64,000 nucleotides of DNA from Pectobacterium aroidearum (GCF_041228105.1 NZ_CP166097.1:1-64000), one strand, 5' to 3'. Counted from the first letter of the stretch, positions 50,903 through 59,588 are shown. Notes: a model not told the origin generated them from the sequence alone. Translations and numbers: made by a program.

Positions 50903-51808
50903 GTGGAACACGATAAATTTATGCAATATGGCCGTGGGTTAGGGTTGTGGCGTAACCCACGGGAAAATATTAAGCCCGAACCAATAAATTACTTCAGTGA
51001 TGACCCGATTTATCTCACGTCCTCAAAAGGAGAATGGGTTAATCAAATTCAAGAGTGCAAGAAAGAAAATAACCCGTTAGAAAACGGTGTGTTTATTTGG
51101 ACAGAAATTAAGGGTACAGGTCACGCCTTTGTCTCTGTACATGAGGGTAATAATGCTTCTGTTTTTACCTATGGCCGCTTTGGTAGACGGTCTGGTGTTG
51201 TCGGGGCTGTCGGTGATGGCATCTTAAACTTTTTGCAGTTTGAAGATGCCAGAACATATTACCGAGAAGAGCTGTACAAGATGGAGGCGAAGGCATTCGT
51301 CATTACGGATGCAGATCCTACGATTGCAAGGCTGTATTTTGAAAAATTGTGGCATTCAGGAGGAAAGGCAAAAGAAACTCCATCTATGAGGGAGAGTACC
51401 AAAAGAAATGGCCACACAATTGATCAATATGATGTTACTGGCGTGAACTGTACAACCCATGCAACAAAAGGCGTGAAGATTGCGGGATCACAGATATTTG
51501 AGGGAGGATATACAATTAACTCTCAGATACGGATTAATTACGAAGAAGATTTTGCCGTGCCGGTATCGCTACAGCGGTATTTAGAACGAAAAAGCGCTGA
51601 ATCATCGATGCTTGTTGTTGATATGACCAGTGAGTTTAGAAAGCAGTATCCGAATACTGATAACTACACACCGATAAGTGAAAAAAACCTTGAGATGGTT
51701 GTAAATAGAGGCGCTTCTGAAATTGTCTCTGGTGTTGGCAGGGTGTCGCCTTATTCTGGTGGTACTATCGGTGGCGTATTAGACGGGATGCATGATGTTA
51801 ACAAGTAA
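50903..51808 (+). CDS. Putative permuted papain-like (NlpC/P60, LRAT-type) effector, copy 1
   Basis: Protein of 301 residues, not recognised by name. A histidine in GTGHAFVSVHEG (His74) precedes a cysteine in GVNCTTHATKG (Cys183). This His-then-Cys order with NC motif is that of circularly permuted NlpC/P60 enzymes (LRAT, YiiX), which act as acyltransferases, lipases or peptidases. No signal peptide is present. A small two-helix membrane protein overlaps its 3' end by 17 bp and may be the immunity factor, suggesting a type VI or similar antibacterial toxin; no vgrG, PAAR or hcp gene is near. Start is GTG at 50903 with GGAG upstream. Less G+C-rich than its neighbours. Confidence 0.7.
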   Translation: MEHDKFMQYGRGLGLWRNPRENIKPEPINYFSDDPIYLTSSKGEWVNQIQECKKENNPLENGVFIWTEIKGTGHAFVSVHEGNNASVFTYGRFGRRSGVVGAVGDGILNFLQFEDARTYYREELYKMEAKAFVITDADPTIARLYFEKLWHSGGKAKETPSMRESTKRNGHTIDQYDVTGVNCTTHATKGVKIAGSQIFEGGYTINSQIRINYEEDFAVPVSLQRYLERKSAESSMLVVDMTSEFRKQYPNTDNYTPISEKNLEMVVNRGASEIVSGVGRVSPYSGGTIGGVLDGMHDVNK

Positions 51809-52061
51809 GTGCAAGGCATTTATTCGATGGGTCAGTATTGCCCTTGTCTCTCTATTTTATTATCTACTGATAGGGGGGGTTGGTGCGATTTCCTTTGATA
51901 AGGATATTATGTATTTTTCAGAAAAAACGATATCTGTTGAATATCACAGGGCTAGCCTGGAGATTATGCAGGAACATACTAATGCGGTGTATTTAGCTGC
52001 GTTCATAGCTTTCCCCATCTGCGTGGCCCTGATTCTGATCATTTTCAAGAAGGTTAGATAG
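51795..52061 (+). CDS. Small two-helix membrane protein, putative immunity protein 1
   Basis: Protein of 88 residues with a first transmembrane helix (about 10-33), a middle segment of about 33 residues (FDKDIMYFSEKTISVEYHRA) and a second helix (about 66-85) ending IIFKKVR. The basic ends suggest that the middle faces the periplasm. It overlaps the end of the effector gene by 14 bp; ATGs at 51792 and 51795 are in tandem. Role as immunity protein is inferred from overlap, size and parallel divergence with the effector copy. Confidence 0.65.
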   Translation: MLTSKCKAFIRWVSIALVSLFYYLLIGGVGAISFDKDIMYFSEKTISVEYHRASLEIMQEHTNAVYLAAFIAFPICVALILIIFKKVR

Positions 52062-52107
52062 TGGTGGTAAGCAAACGGAATTGAGTGTCATGTGTGGAAT
52101 GAGACAA

Positions 52108-52133
52108 ACGAGGCGGGAGCGATCCCGCCTCGT
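52108..52133. repeat. GC-rich hairpin, copy 2 of 3
   Basis: Same stem and loop as at 50832-50857, 46 bp after the first immunity gene and 45 bp before the second effector gene. Confidence 0.85.
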
Positions 52134-52178
52134 GCTATATACAATTCAGTGATGATGAAACCACATGGAGCCGGTTGA

Positions 52179-53072
52179 GTGGAACACGATAAATTTATGC
52201 AATATGGCCGTGGGTTAGGGTTGTGGCGTAACCCACGGGAAAATATTAAGCCCGAACCAATAAATTACTTCAGTGATGACCCGATTTATCTCACGTCCTC
52301 AAAAGGAGAATGGGTTAATCAAATTCAAGAGTGCAAGAAAGAAAATAACCCGTTAGAAAACGGAGTGTTTATTTGGACAGAAATTAAGGGCACAGGTCAC
52401 ACCTTTGTCTCTGTACATGAGGGTAATAATGCTTCTGTTTTTACCTATGGCCGCTTTGGTAGACGGTCTGGTGTTGCCGGGGCAGTCGGTGATGGCATCT
52501 TAAATTTTTTGCAGTTTGAAGATGCCAGAACATATTACCGAGAAGAGCTGTACCAAACAGAAGCTAAGGTTTTTCTCATTACAGATGCGAATCCTGCGAT
52601 TGCTCGATTGTACTTTGAAAAGCTATGGCGTTCAGGGGGCAAAGTGAAAGAAACCATCAAGATGGGAGAAAGCACTAAAAGAAACGGTCGTACAGTCGAT
52701 CAATATGATGTGACAGGCGTGAACTGTACAACCCATGCGACAAAAGGCGTGAAGATTGCGGGATCACAGATATTTGAGGGAGGATATACAATTAACTCTC
52801 AGATACGGATTAATTACGAAGAAGATTTTGCCGTGCCGGTATCGCTACAGCGGTATTTAGAACGAAAAAGCGCTGAATCATCGATGCTTGTTGTTGATAT
52901 GACCAGTGAGTTTAGAAAGCAGTACCCGAATACTGATAACTACACACCGATAAGCGAAGATACCGCTTTAAGAGTCGTGTCCGAGGTGGTTTCTGGTATA
53001 GGTAAAATTTCACCTTATTCTGGTGGTACTGTCGGTGGGTTATTAGAAGGGATGCATGATGTTAACAAGTAA
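52179..53072 (+). CDS. Putative permuted papain-like (NlpC/P60, LRAT-type) effector, copy 2
   Basis: Protein of 297 residues, paralogue of the protein at 50903. Catalytic-type histidine (GTGHTFVSVHEG, His74) and cysteine (GVNCTTHATKG) are retained. Differences cluster in about 125-175 (for example LYQTEAKVFLITDANPAIA) and in the C-terminal tail (ISEDTALRVVSEVVSGIGKIS), while the rest is almost unchanged. Same GTG start and ribosome-binding site as copy 1. It is followed by its own, strongly diverged membrane protein, overlapping by 17 bp. Confidence 0.7.
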   Translation: MEHDKFMQYGRGLGLWRNPRENIKPEPINYFSDDPIYLTSSKGEWVNQIQECKKENNPLENGVFIWTEIKGTGHTFVSVHEGNNASVFTYGRFGRRSGVAGAVGDGILNFLQFEDARTYYREELYQTEAKVFLITDANPAIARLYFEKLWRSGGKVKETIKMGESTKRNGRTVDQYDVTGVNCTTHATKGVKIAGSQIFEGGYTINSQIRINYEEDFAVPVSLQRYLERKSAESSMLVVDMTSEFRKQYPNTDNYTPISEDTALRVVSEVVSGIGKISPYSGGTVGGLLEGMHDVNK

Positions 53073-53331
53073 GTGCAAGACTTTTATTCGATGGTTCAGT
53101 ATTTGCTTTGTCTCTTTTTTTTATTTGATAAGCATTGCTCTTTTTTCTTTTGGACATGTTCAAGATAAGGAAAGAATGGTTTTTTTATCTGATAAAACAG
53201 TGCCAGTTGAATACCATTTTGCGATATTAGCTGATATGCGAGAATCTATGGATTCCATGTATTCAGCCGTATTAATTGGTTTCCCCATCTGCGTGGCTCT
53301 AATTCTGATCATTTTCAAGAAGGTTAGATAG
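53059..53331 (+). CDS. Small two-helix membrane protein, putative immunity protein 2
   Basis: Protein of 90 residues with the same plan as that at 51795: two transmembrane helices and a soluble middle. The first 12 residues and the last 16 (FPICVALILIIFKKVR) are the same as in copy 1, while the helix-1 region and middle (HVQDKERMVFLSDKTVPVEYHF) have diverged. Such concentrated divergence is expected if the middle recognises the cognate effector. Function inferred. Confidence 0.65.
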   Translation: MLTSKCKTFIRWFSICFVSFFYLISIALFSFGHVQDKERMVFLSDKTVPVEYHFAILADMRESMDSMYSAVLIGFPICVALILIIFKKVR

Positions 53332-53377
53332 TGGTGGTAAGCAAACGGAATTGAGTGTCATGTGTGGAATGAGATAA

Positions 53378-53403
53378 ACGAGGCGGGAGCGATCCCGCCT
53401 CGT
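53378..53403. repeat. GC-rich hairpin, copy 3 of 3
   Basis: Third copy of the 11-bp stem with GCGA loop, between the second immunity gene and the convergent MoaF-like gene, where it could act in both directions as a terminator. Confidence 0.85.
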
Positions 53404-53435
53404 GCTATTTGTACTGATACTAAAACGGTAAACGC

Positions 53436-53840
53436 TTACTTGATCTCGATCAGCGTGCCCTGACGGCGAGAAATGGAGCCATCCGGTAACACGATGTTGG
53501 TATAAGAGACACCGTTTTTGAAGTCGTCGACGTGAACCACGTGTTGTCCTGCACGGCGTGACCAGTAGATCATATACACCCCATCACCGACCTTCGTGGT
53601 TGTGATTGCAACATCTGCCTTGTTTTTTCCATCGGGAGACGTGAACGTCATTTCAGAGGGTGATTTGAAATCCAGACGGAATTTCTGATCGCCGAAATCG
53701 ACGTTATAGGACTTGCCGGTAGCGATGAATTCCGACGCGGTTGCCAGCGGAACGGCATGAGGATCGGTTTGTTGCGCTGAAACCGTTGCGCTAGTGACCA
53801 GCAGACCGCTCAGCAATAAAACAGAAAGTGCTTTTTTCAT
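53436..53840 (-). CDS. Secreted MoaF-like small beta-barrel protein
   Basis: Protein of 134 residues with a signal peptide (MKKALSVLLLSGLLVTSATVSA, cleavage before QQT). The mature part is rich in beta-strand patterns (SYNVDFGDQKFRLDFKSPSEMTFTSPDG, YMIYWSRRAGQHVVHVDDF) like the MoaF-related calycin proteins. Probably periplasmic; ligand unknown. It lies 37 bp downstream of the flavodoxin-like gene on the same strand and is likely cotranscribed with it. Family assignment is tentative. Confidence 0.65.
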   Translation of the reverse strand: MKKALSVLLLSGLLVTSATVSAQQTDPHAVPLATASEFIATGKSYNVDFGDQKFRLDFKSPSEMTFTSPDGKNKADVAITTTKVGDGVYMIYWSRRAGQHVVHVDDFKNGVSYTNIVLPDGSISRRQGTLIEIK

Positions 53841-53877
53841 GTTTGGTGACGCCTTTGGTTAGGGTTAGTGTTCGTAA

Positions 53878-54432
53878 TTAGTCTTTGAAGCGGCGTGTAA
53901 TGTCTGCAACACGCTTGCCGTAGTGTCTTGCGGTATCCAGATCGCCGGAGGGGATCGCCTCTGCGCCTGCATCCGATGGGGATTGCGCAAGAAGGCCGAC
54001 GGAGCCACCGAGGTTGTTGACATCATTCCGCGTCGCGGCAAGGGTATTTGATGGTGCAAGCCCCAGACTTACCCAAATTCCGCCATGCTGAGACGCCAGG
54101 GTTTGCAGGTAAATCAACGTAACTTGCTTATCGCCGTTCAGGCTGGCGCTATTGGTAAAGCCGCCAAAAATTTTGTCCTGCCATGCGCGCGTAAACCACG
54201 CTTTGGAAGTCGCGTCGGCAAATTTTTTGAATTGCCAGGGAACGGAACCCATGTAAGTTGGCGCTCCGAAAATAATGGCATCTGCCGCATTCAGCGTTTC
54301 CCATCCCTGTTCATCGACATGGCCATCGTCATCAATCGCAACGAGTACCGCATCAGCGCCTTCGGCAACGTCTTCCGCGATACGCCGGGTATGCCCGTAT
54401 CCAGAGAAGTAAACAACGGCAACGTTCGTCAT
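53878..54432 (-). CDS. Flavodoxin-family NAD(P)H:FMN-type oxidoreductase
   Basis: Cytoplasmic flavoprotein of 184 residues, WrbA/flavodoxin-like. The phosphate-binding loop VYFSGYGHTRRIAEDVAEGA and the flavin-loop segments IIFGAPTYMGSVPWQFKKF and GGFTNSASLNGDKQ are typical. Probably reduces quinones or other electrophiles. AAGGAAA precedes the start. It is divergent from the HxlR regulator at 54537, a common pairing for redox-responsive HxlR proteins. Confidence 0.88.
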   Translation of the reverse strand: MTNVAVVYFSGYGHTRRIAEDVAEGADAVLVAIDDDGHVDEQGWETLNAADAIIFGAPTYMGSVPWQFKKFADATSKAWFTRAWQDKIFGGFTNSASLNGDKQVTLIYLQTLASQHGGIWVSLGLAPSNTLAATRNDVNNLGGSVGLLAQSPSDAGAEAIPSGDLDTARHYGKRVADITRRFKD

Positions 54433-54536
54433 GGTGTTTCCTTATTCAGGTTAGGAGTTAACGGCAATAAGGTATATATTAGAAACCAACATAACAAGAA
54501 GTTACCTTTAATCTACTAAGTTTACTCGGGTATACC

Positions 54537-54935
54537 ATGACCAAAAATTCAGCGACTGAGAGAAAGGAAACTGAGGCAGGTGAGCAGCGTTATAACGTTT
54601 ATTTACAAGGCTGTCCGGCGAGAATGGTGCTTGAACGTTTGGCGGATAAATGGGCGTTGCTGATAGTCGGTTTGCTGAGAACAGGGCCGCTGAGATTTAA
54701 CCAACTGCGGCGGGAAATTGAAGGGGTATCGCAGAAAGCGCTGAGCCAAACGCTGAAGAAACTGGAGCGGGACGGTCTGCTTTCCCGAAAGGCATTCCCG
54801 ACGGTGCCAGTTACGGTGGAATATGCGCTGACCCCGTTGGGTAAAACGTTATCGGAAGCCGTTGAACCGCTGGCCAGGTGGGCCGAGAAAAATATCGAAG
54901 ACGTTTTATTGGCGCAGTCGCACTATGATCAATAA
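54537..54935 (+). CDS. HxlR-family transcriptional regulator
   Basis: Winged-helix regulator of 132 residues. The HxlR signature GCPARMVLERLADKWALLIVGLL and RFNQLRREIEGVSQKALSQTLKKLERDGLLSR are clear. The cysteine before the first helix is at the position that senses electrophiles or oxidants in YodB/HypR-type members. It is divergent from the flavodoxin-like gene; the 104-bp spacer contains GGTATA (54471-54476) and TATACC (54531-54536) words in inverted orientation, which may be part of an operator. Inferred to repress the flavodoxin-MoaF-like unit. Confidence 0.9.
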   Translation: MTKNSATERKETEAGEQRYNVYLQGCPARMVLERLADKWALLIVGLLRTGPLRFNQLRREIEGVSQKALSQTLKKLERDGLLSRKAFPTVPVTVEYALTPLGKTLSEAVEPLARWAEKNIEDVLLAQSHYDQ

Positions 54936-54960
54936 GGTTTCCCCCTGATTGGGGGAAACC
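54936..54960. terminator. Terminator-like hairpin between convergent HxlR and 2HCT genes
   Basis: Perfect 10-bp stem GGTTTCCCCC/GGGGGAAACC with loop TGATT, between the HxlR stop and the stop of the transporter on the other strand. The T-run is weak on both sides. Confidence 0.7.
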
Positions 54961-54972
54961 GTGATACTGAGG

Positions 54973-56316
54973 TTAAGCAAACCAGCCCAGCAGCAGCGTT
55001 GCGGCGATGACGGTAGACGCACCGCCGATACGGGTGGCGATCTGTGCGAACGGCATCAGAGACATGCGGTTAGAGGCGGACAGAATCGCGACGTCGCCTG
55101 TACCACCCAGCCCACTGTGGCATGTGGTCACGATAGAAGCCTCAATCGGGTACATGTTCAGGTAAGGCGCAATCAGGAAGCTCACCAGCGCCATAGACAG
55201 CACCACAGAACCGCAGACGATGACGTAGCCGACAGAGAAGACCGCGACGACGCTCTCCAGTGGGATATACAGCATGCCAAGCCCGATCATCAGCGGCCAG
55301 ACCAGAGAGCTGGAAACGAATTTGTAAACGCTGTGCGCGCCGGTTTCCATAATGGCAGGAATAACGCGTCCGTATTTACAGAACACGGCGATCAGAATCA
55401 TCAACACCGGGCCAGGGATATGTACCAGTTTTTCAAACAGGCCACCGACGATGAAGAAGGCGCAAATCATCAGCAATCCGCCGCCCATCAGATGAAAATC
55501 GACCGGTTTTGGTGCTTCGTTGACGGCAAACATCGCGTTGTCTTCATCGCTGCGAACCAGACGGCCTTCGCCATTCAGATCCTTGCGGCGCATACCCAGA
55601 CGAGACAGCACGCCGGCACACAGAATCGCGAAGATGTTACCGACGACGGCAGCAGGCGCTAACTGAGCCACATACACATCTGGGGTTTGTCCCAGAATGG
55701 CAGAGTAGGCGAGAGATAATGGCAGGATGCCTTCACCAATCCCGCCGCCGATGATTGGCACGATAATGAAGAAGAAGGTGTGATAGAAGCTGTAGCCGCA
55801 CAGTTTACCAACCAGCAAACCGGTTGCCAGTGCTGTTGCCGTGCCGATGACCAACGGGACGAACATGCGCACCATCCCCTGAATCAGGATCTTACGGTTC
55901 ATGCCCAAGATACTGCCGACCACCAGACAGGCGATGACGAAATACAGGAAGTTCGCCTCTTTCATCAACAGGTGTACAGTTTTCATGGTGTTGTCATTGA
56001 ATAGATCAAAATACACCATCACGGAAGGCACCATCAGGCACAGAATCGCCGGGCCACCGATGTCTTTGAACACGGGAATGTTGCTGCCAATGTGCGCCAG
56101 TAAAAATCCCATGGTCATGATGACGGCGAAACCGCCAATCATGTTTTTAGGCAAATATCCCTCGTAGGCGGCGATAGCGACAATGGCGGCAATCGCCATA
56201 AAAAGCGCAACGGGAACGGAGCCGACTTTCTTTTTAAAAAAGCCGCCGATAAACGATTCTTGTGTTTCCAGAGCGAGATTGTTCTCACATAGAATATCAG
56301 TTTCAATTTTTTTCAT
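54973..56316 (-). CDS. 2-hydroxycarboxylate transporter family (CitS/MaeN-like) symporter
   Basis: Inner-membrane sodium or proton symporter for citrate and/or malate, 447 residues with about 11-12 helices. The two re-entrant GGxG motifs are visible: IIGGGIGEGILPLSLAYS and TCHSGLGGTGDVAILSASNRMSLMPFAQIATRIGGA. The N-terminal cytosolic part before GGFFKKKVGSVPVALFMA fits CitS. Start ATG at 56316 has AGGGTGA upstream; a GTG nine bases earlier lies inside that site. Fermentation genes such as citrate lyase are not adjacent. A second carboxylate transporter with a CitA-type system is 5 kb away. Confidence 0.93.
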   Translation of the reverse strand: MKKIETDILCENNLALETQESFIGGFFKKKVGSVPVALFMAIAAIVAIAAYEGYLPKNMIGGFAVIMTMGFLLAHIGSNIPVFKDIGGPAILCLMVPSVMVYFDLFNDNTMKTVHLLMKEANFLYFVIACLVVGSILGMNRKILIQGMVRMFVPLVIGTATALATGLLVGKLCGYSFYHTFFFIIVPIIGGGIGEGILPLSLAYSAILGQTPDVYVAQLAPAAVVGNIFAILCAGVLSRLGMRRKDLNGEGRLVRSDEDNAMFAVNEAPKPVDFHLMGGGLLMICAFFIVGGLFEKLVHIPGPVLMILIAVFCKYGRVIPAIMETGAHSVYKFVSSSLVWPLMIGLGMLYIPLESVVAVFSVGYVIVCGSVVLSMALVSFLIAPYLNMYPIEASIVTTCHSGLGGTGDVAILSASNRMSLMPFAQIATRIGGASTVIAATLLLGWFA

Positions 56317-57747
56317 TATATTCACCCTGCTAGGACAGTTGGTACAGAAAGAAATTACATGCCTGCCGCGTAATGTCTCTGCGATATTGATAGTGCATCG
56401 TTATCGACGTAGCTGATTGACGTTTTGCTCATCGATATCGGTATGTTTATCGAACGTCGCTAATGCCAATGGCGGCGGGATGTTTATTATCAGAAAGCAG
56501 AAAAATACGTTTTTTTGTTTTTTATCAATTAGTAACAAAATGGTAAGGAATGATGGATGTTATTTAACAATGAATCACTTCTGAGGGTAATCTAGCATGA
56601 TGAAATGTTAAAAATAATACGTTAATTACGTATTTGTGAACTTATCAGCAACTCCACTTTAAATAACTTACGTCATTTTTTTGTAATTAAAATAAATTAT
56701 TGAGCGCATTGGAGGGAGATTAAAGGAGGGGAGTGAGGTAACTCACAGAATGAAAATACCACTTTATGGGAATAAGTAAATAGCCTACTTTTATTTTAGT
56801 GAAAATATTTATTTAATTAAAATAGCCAGTTAATCATTGAGTAATATCATTTTCTCGCAGGGATATGTTTCTGACGAAAACGTAACCACTTTGCTCCCTC
56901 CTCGCCCACGGTAACAGCATCTAGCCTTATGATGAAACCCGTAGAGAAACACGATTTAGCACGCCCTTTGACCCATTGATGTTAGGGACAGCAAAGTTCT
57001 TTTATGTAGCGTAGATAGTCATTTATCTGCTTATGGTGACGGGGTAAATATCAGAATTTCTTATTATCCGTCAGGATTTTCACCTGCTGTTAACGTTTTT
57101 AACAAAAAATAGTGCTCAAATCTTGGACATGTAAGACCAGATGACTATAGTTTTTTTAATGGTGATAATTTCTTTATGTCCGCAATGTATCGGTTTTTAT
57201 CGCTGTTTTTTCAGAAAAAAGCAAAACATCTACCTTTTGTAAGGTGATGAGCTTGTATTTTCTCTTTTAAGAAAATGTAAGGAAATTTTGTAAATCCTTA
57301 CTGCTTATATTGACGTCACCGCCATCTGTTGAGAAATTGAGGGCGTCATAGGGATATAAGGAGGAAAGCAGCGGCTTGTCTGAATGATTCTACGTCTTCA
57401 TCCAGCATCCGTGAGCGGGTTGTGGCGCGTCGAGGTATAGGTTGTAGTTATTATGACTATATCTAACAGTGTGCGACTATCGGTTGTGGTAATCACCATT
57501 CCTCTCCCCATTATTTTGATTTTGCCTTCGGGCGACAGGGTACAGACCGCAGCACATAAAAATACAGGTCTGGCCAACCATACCCAATTCATTTCGAGAT
57601 GCAGGACAGGACATCAGCGTTGTTAACATCTGTGTTTTTAGCAATCACGCTTTTAACGATTGTGTTTTTAACAACAGTATTAACGCGTATGCAGCTTGGA
57701 TTCGGGCGGGTATAGCACACAACATCATCCACAATGGAGCATAAGTA
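56317..57747. other. 1.4-kb gene-free region upstream of dppA
   Basis: No convincing coding frame was found on either strand. The left half is AT-rich and probably contains the promoter of the 2HCT gene; the right part would contain the dppA promoter and leader. The only sizeable frame (57398-57592, minus) has no family features and low-complexity threonine runs. No tRNA was seen. It could hide a small RNA or be the scar of a lost gene. Confidence 0.6.
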
Positions 57748-59355
57748 ATGGAAAAGTCCCTGGTTAAGTCAAGGGTGTTGAAGTTCGGTCTTGGCTTGCT
57801 CGCCATGTCCGTCGCTGCAGGCGTTCAGGCAAAAACGCTGGTTTACTGCTCAGAAGGCTCCCCGGAAGGTTTTAACCCACAGCTGTTCACATCTGGTACG
57901 ACGTTTGATGCCAGCTCTATTCCTATTTATAACCGTCTGGTGGAATTTAAAGACGGCACCACGGACACCGGTCCTGGGCTGGCTGAAAAATGGGATATTA
58001 GCGAAGACGGCAAAACCTATACCTTCCATCTGCGCAAAGGCGTGAAATGGCAGGACAGCAAGGATTTCAAACCTTCCCGTGAATTCAATGCCGATGACGT
58101 GATTTTCTCCTTCATGCGTCAGCAGGATGCCAACCATCCGTACCACAAAGTGTCTGGCGGCAGCTACGAATACTATCAGGGTATGGGCATGCCAGAGCTG
58201 GTCAGCAAAATCGAAAAAGTTGACGACTACACGGTCCGCTTTGTGCTGAACCGCCCTGAAGCGCCGTTCCTGGCAAACCTGGCGATGGACTTCGCTTCCA
58301 TCCTGTCAGCGGAATACGCGGATCAGATGCTGAAAGCCGGTACACCGGAGAAAATTGACCTGAACCCAATCGGTACGGGCCCGTTCCAGCTACAGCAGTA
58401 CCAGAAAGATTCCCGCATTCTGTACAAAGCTTTTGAAGGCTATTGGGGCAGCAAGCCGGGCGTTGACCGTCTGGTCTTCTCCATCACGCCAGATGCTTCC
58501 GTGCGTTACGCCAAGCTGCAAAAAGATGAATGCCAGATCATGCCGTATCCAAATCCGGCCGATCTCGCGAAGATGAAAGAAGATAAGAACATCACGTTGA
58601 TGGAACAGCCTGGCCTGAACGTTGGCTATCTGGCTTACAACGTTGAGAAAAAACCGCTGGATAACGTCAAGATTCGCCAGGCGCTGAACTATGCGGTTAA
58701 CAAGACTGCCATTATCGAAGCGGTCTATCAGGGAGCCGGCCAGGCCGCAACTAACCTGATCCCGCCGACCATGTGGGGCTACAACAACGACGTTAAAGAC
58801 TACAGCTACGATCCTGAGAAAGCGAAAGCGCTGCTGAAAGACGCGGGTATGGCTGACGGTTTCTCTATCGACCTGTGGGCAATGCCGGTACAGCGTCCGT
58901 ATAACCCGAACGCGCGTCGTATGGCGGAAATGATTCAGTCCGACTGGGCGAAAGTTGGCGTGAAAGCCAAGATCGTCACCTACGAGTGGGGCGAGTATCT
59001 GAAGCGTGCGAAAGACGGCGAGCACCAGACCGTGCTGATGGGCTGGACAGGCGACAATGGGGATCCAGATAACTTCTTCGCGACCCTGTTCAGCTGCGAT
59101 GCGGCTAAAAATGGTTCCAACTACTCCAAGTGGTGCTACAAGCCGTTTGAAGACTTGATCCAACCGGCGCGCGCCGTTTCCGATCACGAAAAACGTATTG
59201 AACTGTACAAGCAGGCGCAGGTTGTGATGCACGATCAGGCTCCGGCGCTGATTGTCGCGCACTCTACCGTGTACGAACCTGTACGTAAAAACGTGAAAGG
59301 TTATGTGGTTCAGCCGCGTGGTGTGCATAGCTTCAACAACGTGACGTTGGATTAA
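57748..59355 (+). CDS. dppA: Dipeptide-binding periplasmic protein DppA
   Basis: Solute receptor of the dipeptide/tripeptide and haem-precursor ABC importer, 535 residues as in E. coli. Signal peptide with cleavage at VQA-KTLVYCSEGSPEGFNPQ; the mature start and the segments NPIGTGPFQLQQYQKDSR and MGWTGDNGDPDNFFATLFSC are nearly invariant in enterobacterial DppA. The start ATG follows GGAG. It is separated from dppB by 233 bp with several hairpins, which is usual for the highly expressed binding-protein gene. Confidence 0.97.
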   Translation: MEKSLVKSRVLKFGLGLLAMSVAAGVQAKTLVYCSEGSPEGFNPQLFTSGTTFDASSIPIYNRLVEFKDGTTDTGPGLAEKWDISEDGKTYTFHLRKGVKWQDSKDFKPSREFNADDVIFSFMRQQDANHPYHKVSGGSYEYYQGMGMPELVSKIEKVDDYTVRFVLNRPEAPFLANLAMDFASILSAEYADQMLKAGTPEKIDLNPIGTGPFQLQQYQKDSRILYKAFEGYWGSKPGVDRLVFSITPDASVRYAKLQKDECQIMPYPNPADLAKMKEDKNITLMEQPGLNVGYLAYNVEKKPLDNVKIRQALNYAVNKTAIIEAVYQGAGQAATNLIPPTMWGYNNDVKDYSYDPEKAKALLKDAGMADGFSIDLWAMPVQRPYNPNARRMAEMIQSDWAKVGVKAKIVTYEWGEYLKRAKDGEHQTVLMGWTGDNGDPDNFFATLFSCDAAKNGSNYSKWCYKPFEDLIQPARAVSDHEKRIELYKQAQVVMHDQAPALIVAHSTVYEPVRKNVKGYVVQPRGVHSFNNVTLD

Positions 59356-59384
59356 GTCAGCCGCTCGATTTTCACGGACACTAA

Positions 59385-59434
59385 AAACCCCGACCTTGCG
59401 GTTCCTCTTCAGAGGAGCCGTGGAGGCGGGGTTT
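59385..59434 (+). terminator. Hairpin after dppA, possible attenuator
   Basis: Stem AAACCCCG/CGGGGTTT with an inner CTCTTC/GAGGAG arm. It lies 30 bp after dppA and could stabilise its mRNA or end part of transcription before dppB. Confidence 0.7.
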
Positions 59435-59454
59435 CTTGCCCGTTAAAGTCTTAT

Positions 59455-59524
59455 GGCGGGCTTCCCTGCCCGCCACACAGCGGGCCGTCGCACACGACGT
59501 TAAAATCGCATCTGGCGATTTTTT
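59455..59524 (+). repeat. Repeat-type hairpins and T-run before dppB
   Basis: GGCGGGC/GCCCGCC hairpin at 59455-59474, the GGGCCGTCG and GACGTT words also found near 6390, and then a stem AAATCGC/GCGATTT (59503-59521) followed by T. The last is terminator-like. It fits partial termination between dppA and dppBCDF. Confidence 0.65.
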
Positions 59525-59588
59525 ATCTGTGAGCAATGATAAGCCTGATGGCCAATGAGCCAACGGGCATGAATAGAGAGTTCGGGAT

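Larger units (their letters stand above)
50832..53403. repeat. Tandem duplication of the effector-immunity unit
   Basis: Two head-to-tail units of about 1.28 kb (effector starts at 50903 and 52179, offset 1276). Each contains hairpin, effector gene and overlapping membrane-protein gene. The upstream flank, first 100 codons, the Cys motif region (about 177-260) and the 3' end are nearly identical. Effector residues about 125-175, its last 40 residues and the middle of the membrane protein are diverged. Confidence 0.93.

Noticed and set aside
50832..53403. CRISPR array suspected from the three identical hairpins
   Set aside because: The hairpins are about 1.27 kb apart with coding sequence between them; there are no spacers.
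53436..53840. Third immunity gene of the toxin cluster
   Set aside because: It is on the opposite strand, has a signal peptide and a beta-rich domain, and appears cotranscribed with the flavodoxin-like gene.
54949..55662. 237-codon plus-strand frame inside the 2HCT transporter gene
   Set aside because: Gln/His/Arg/Asp-rich translation is the antisense shadow of a membrane protein gene.
57398..57592. 64-codon minus-strand frame in the gap upstream of dppA
   Set aside because: No ribosome-binding site, no recognisable domain, runs of Thr and Ile typical of chance translation.
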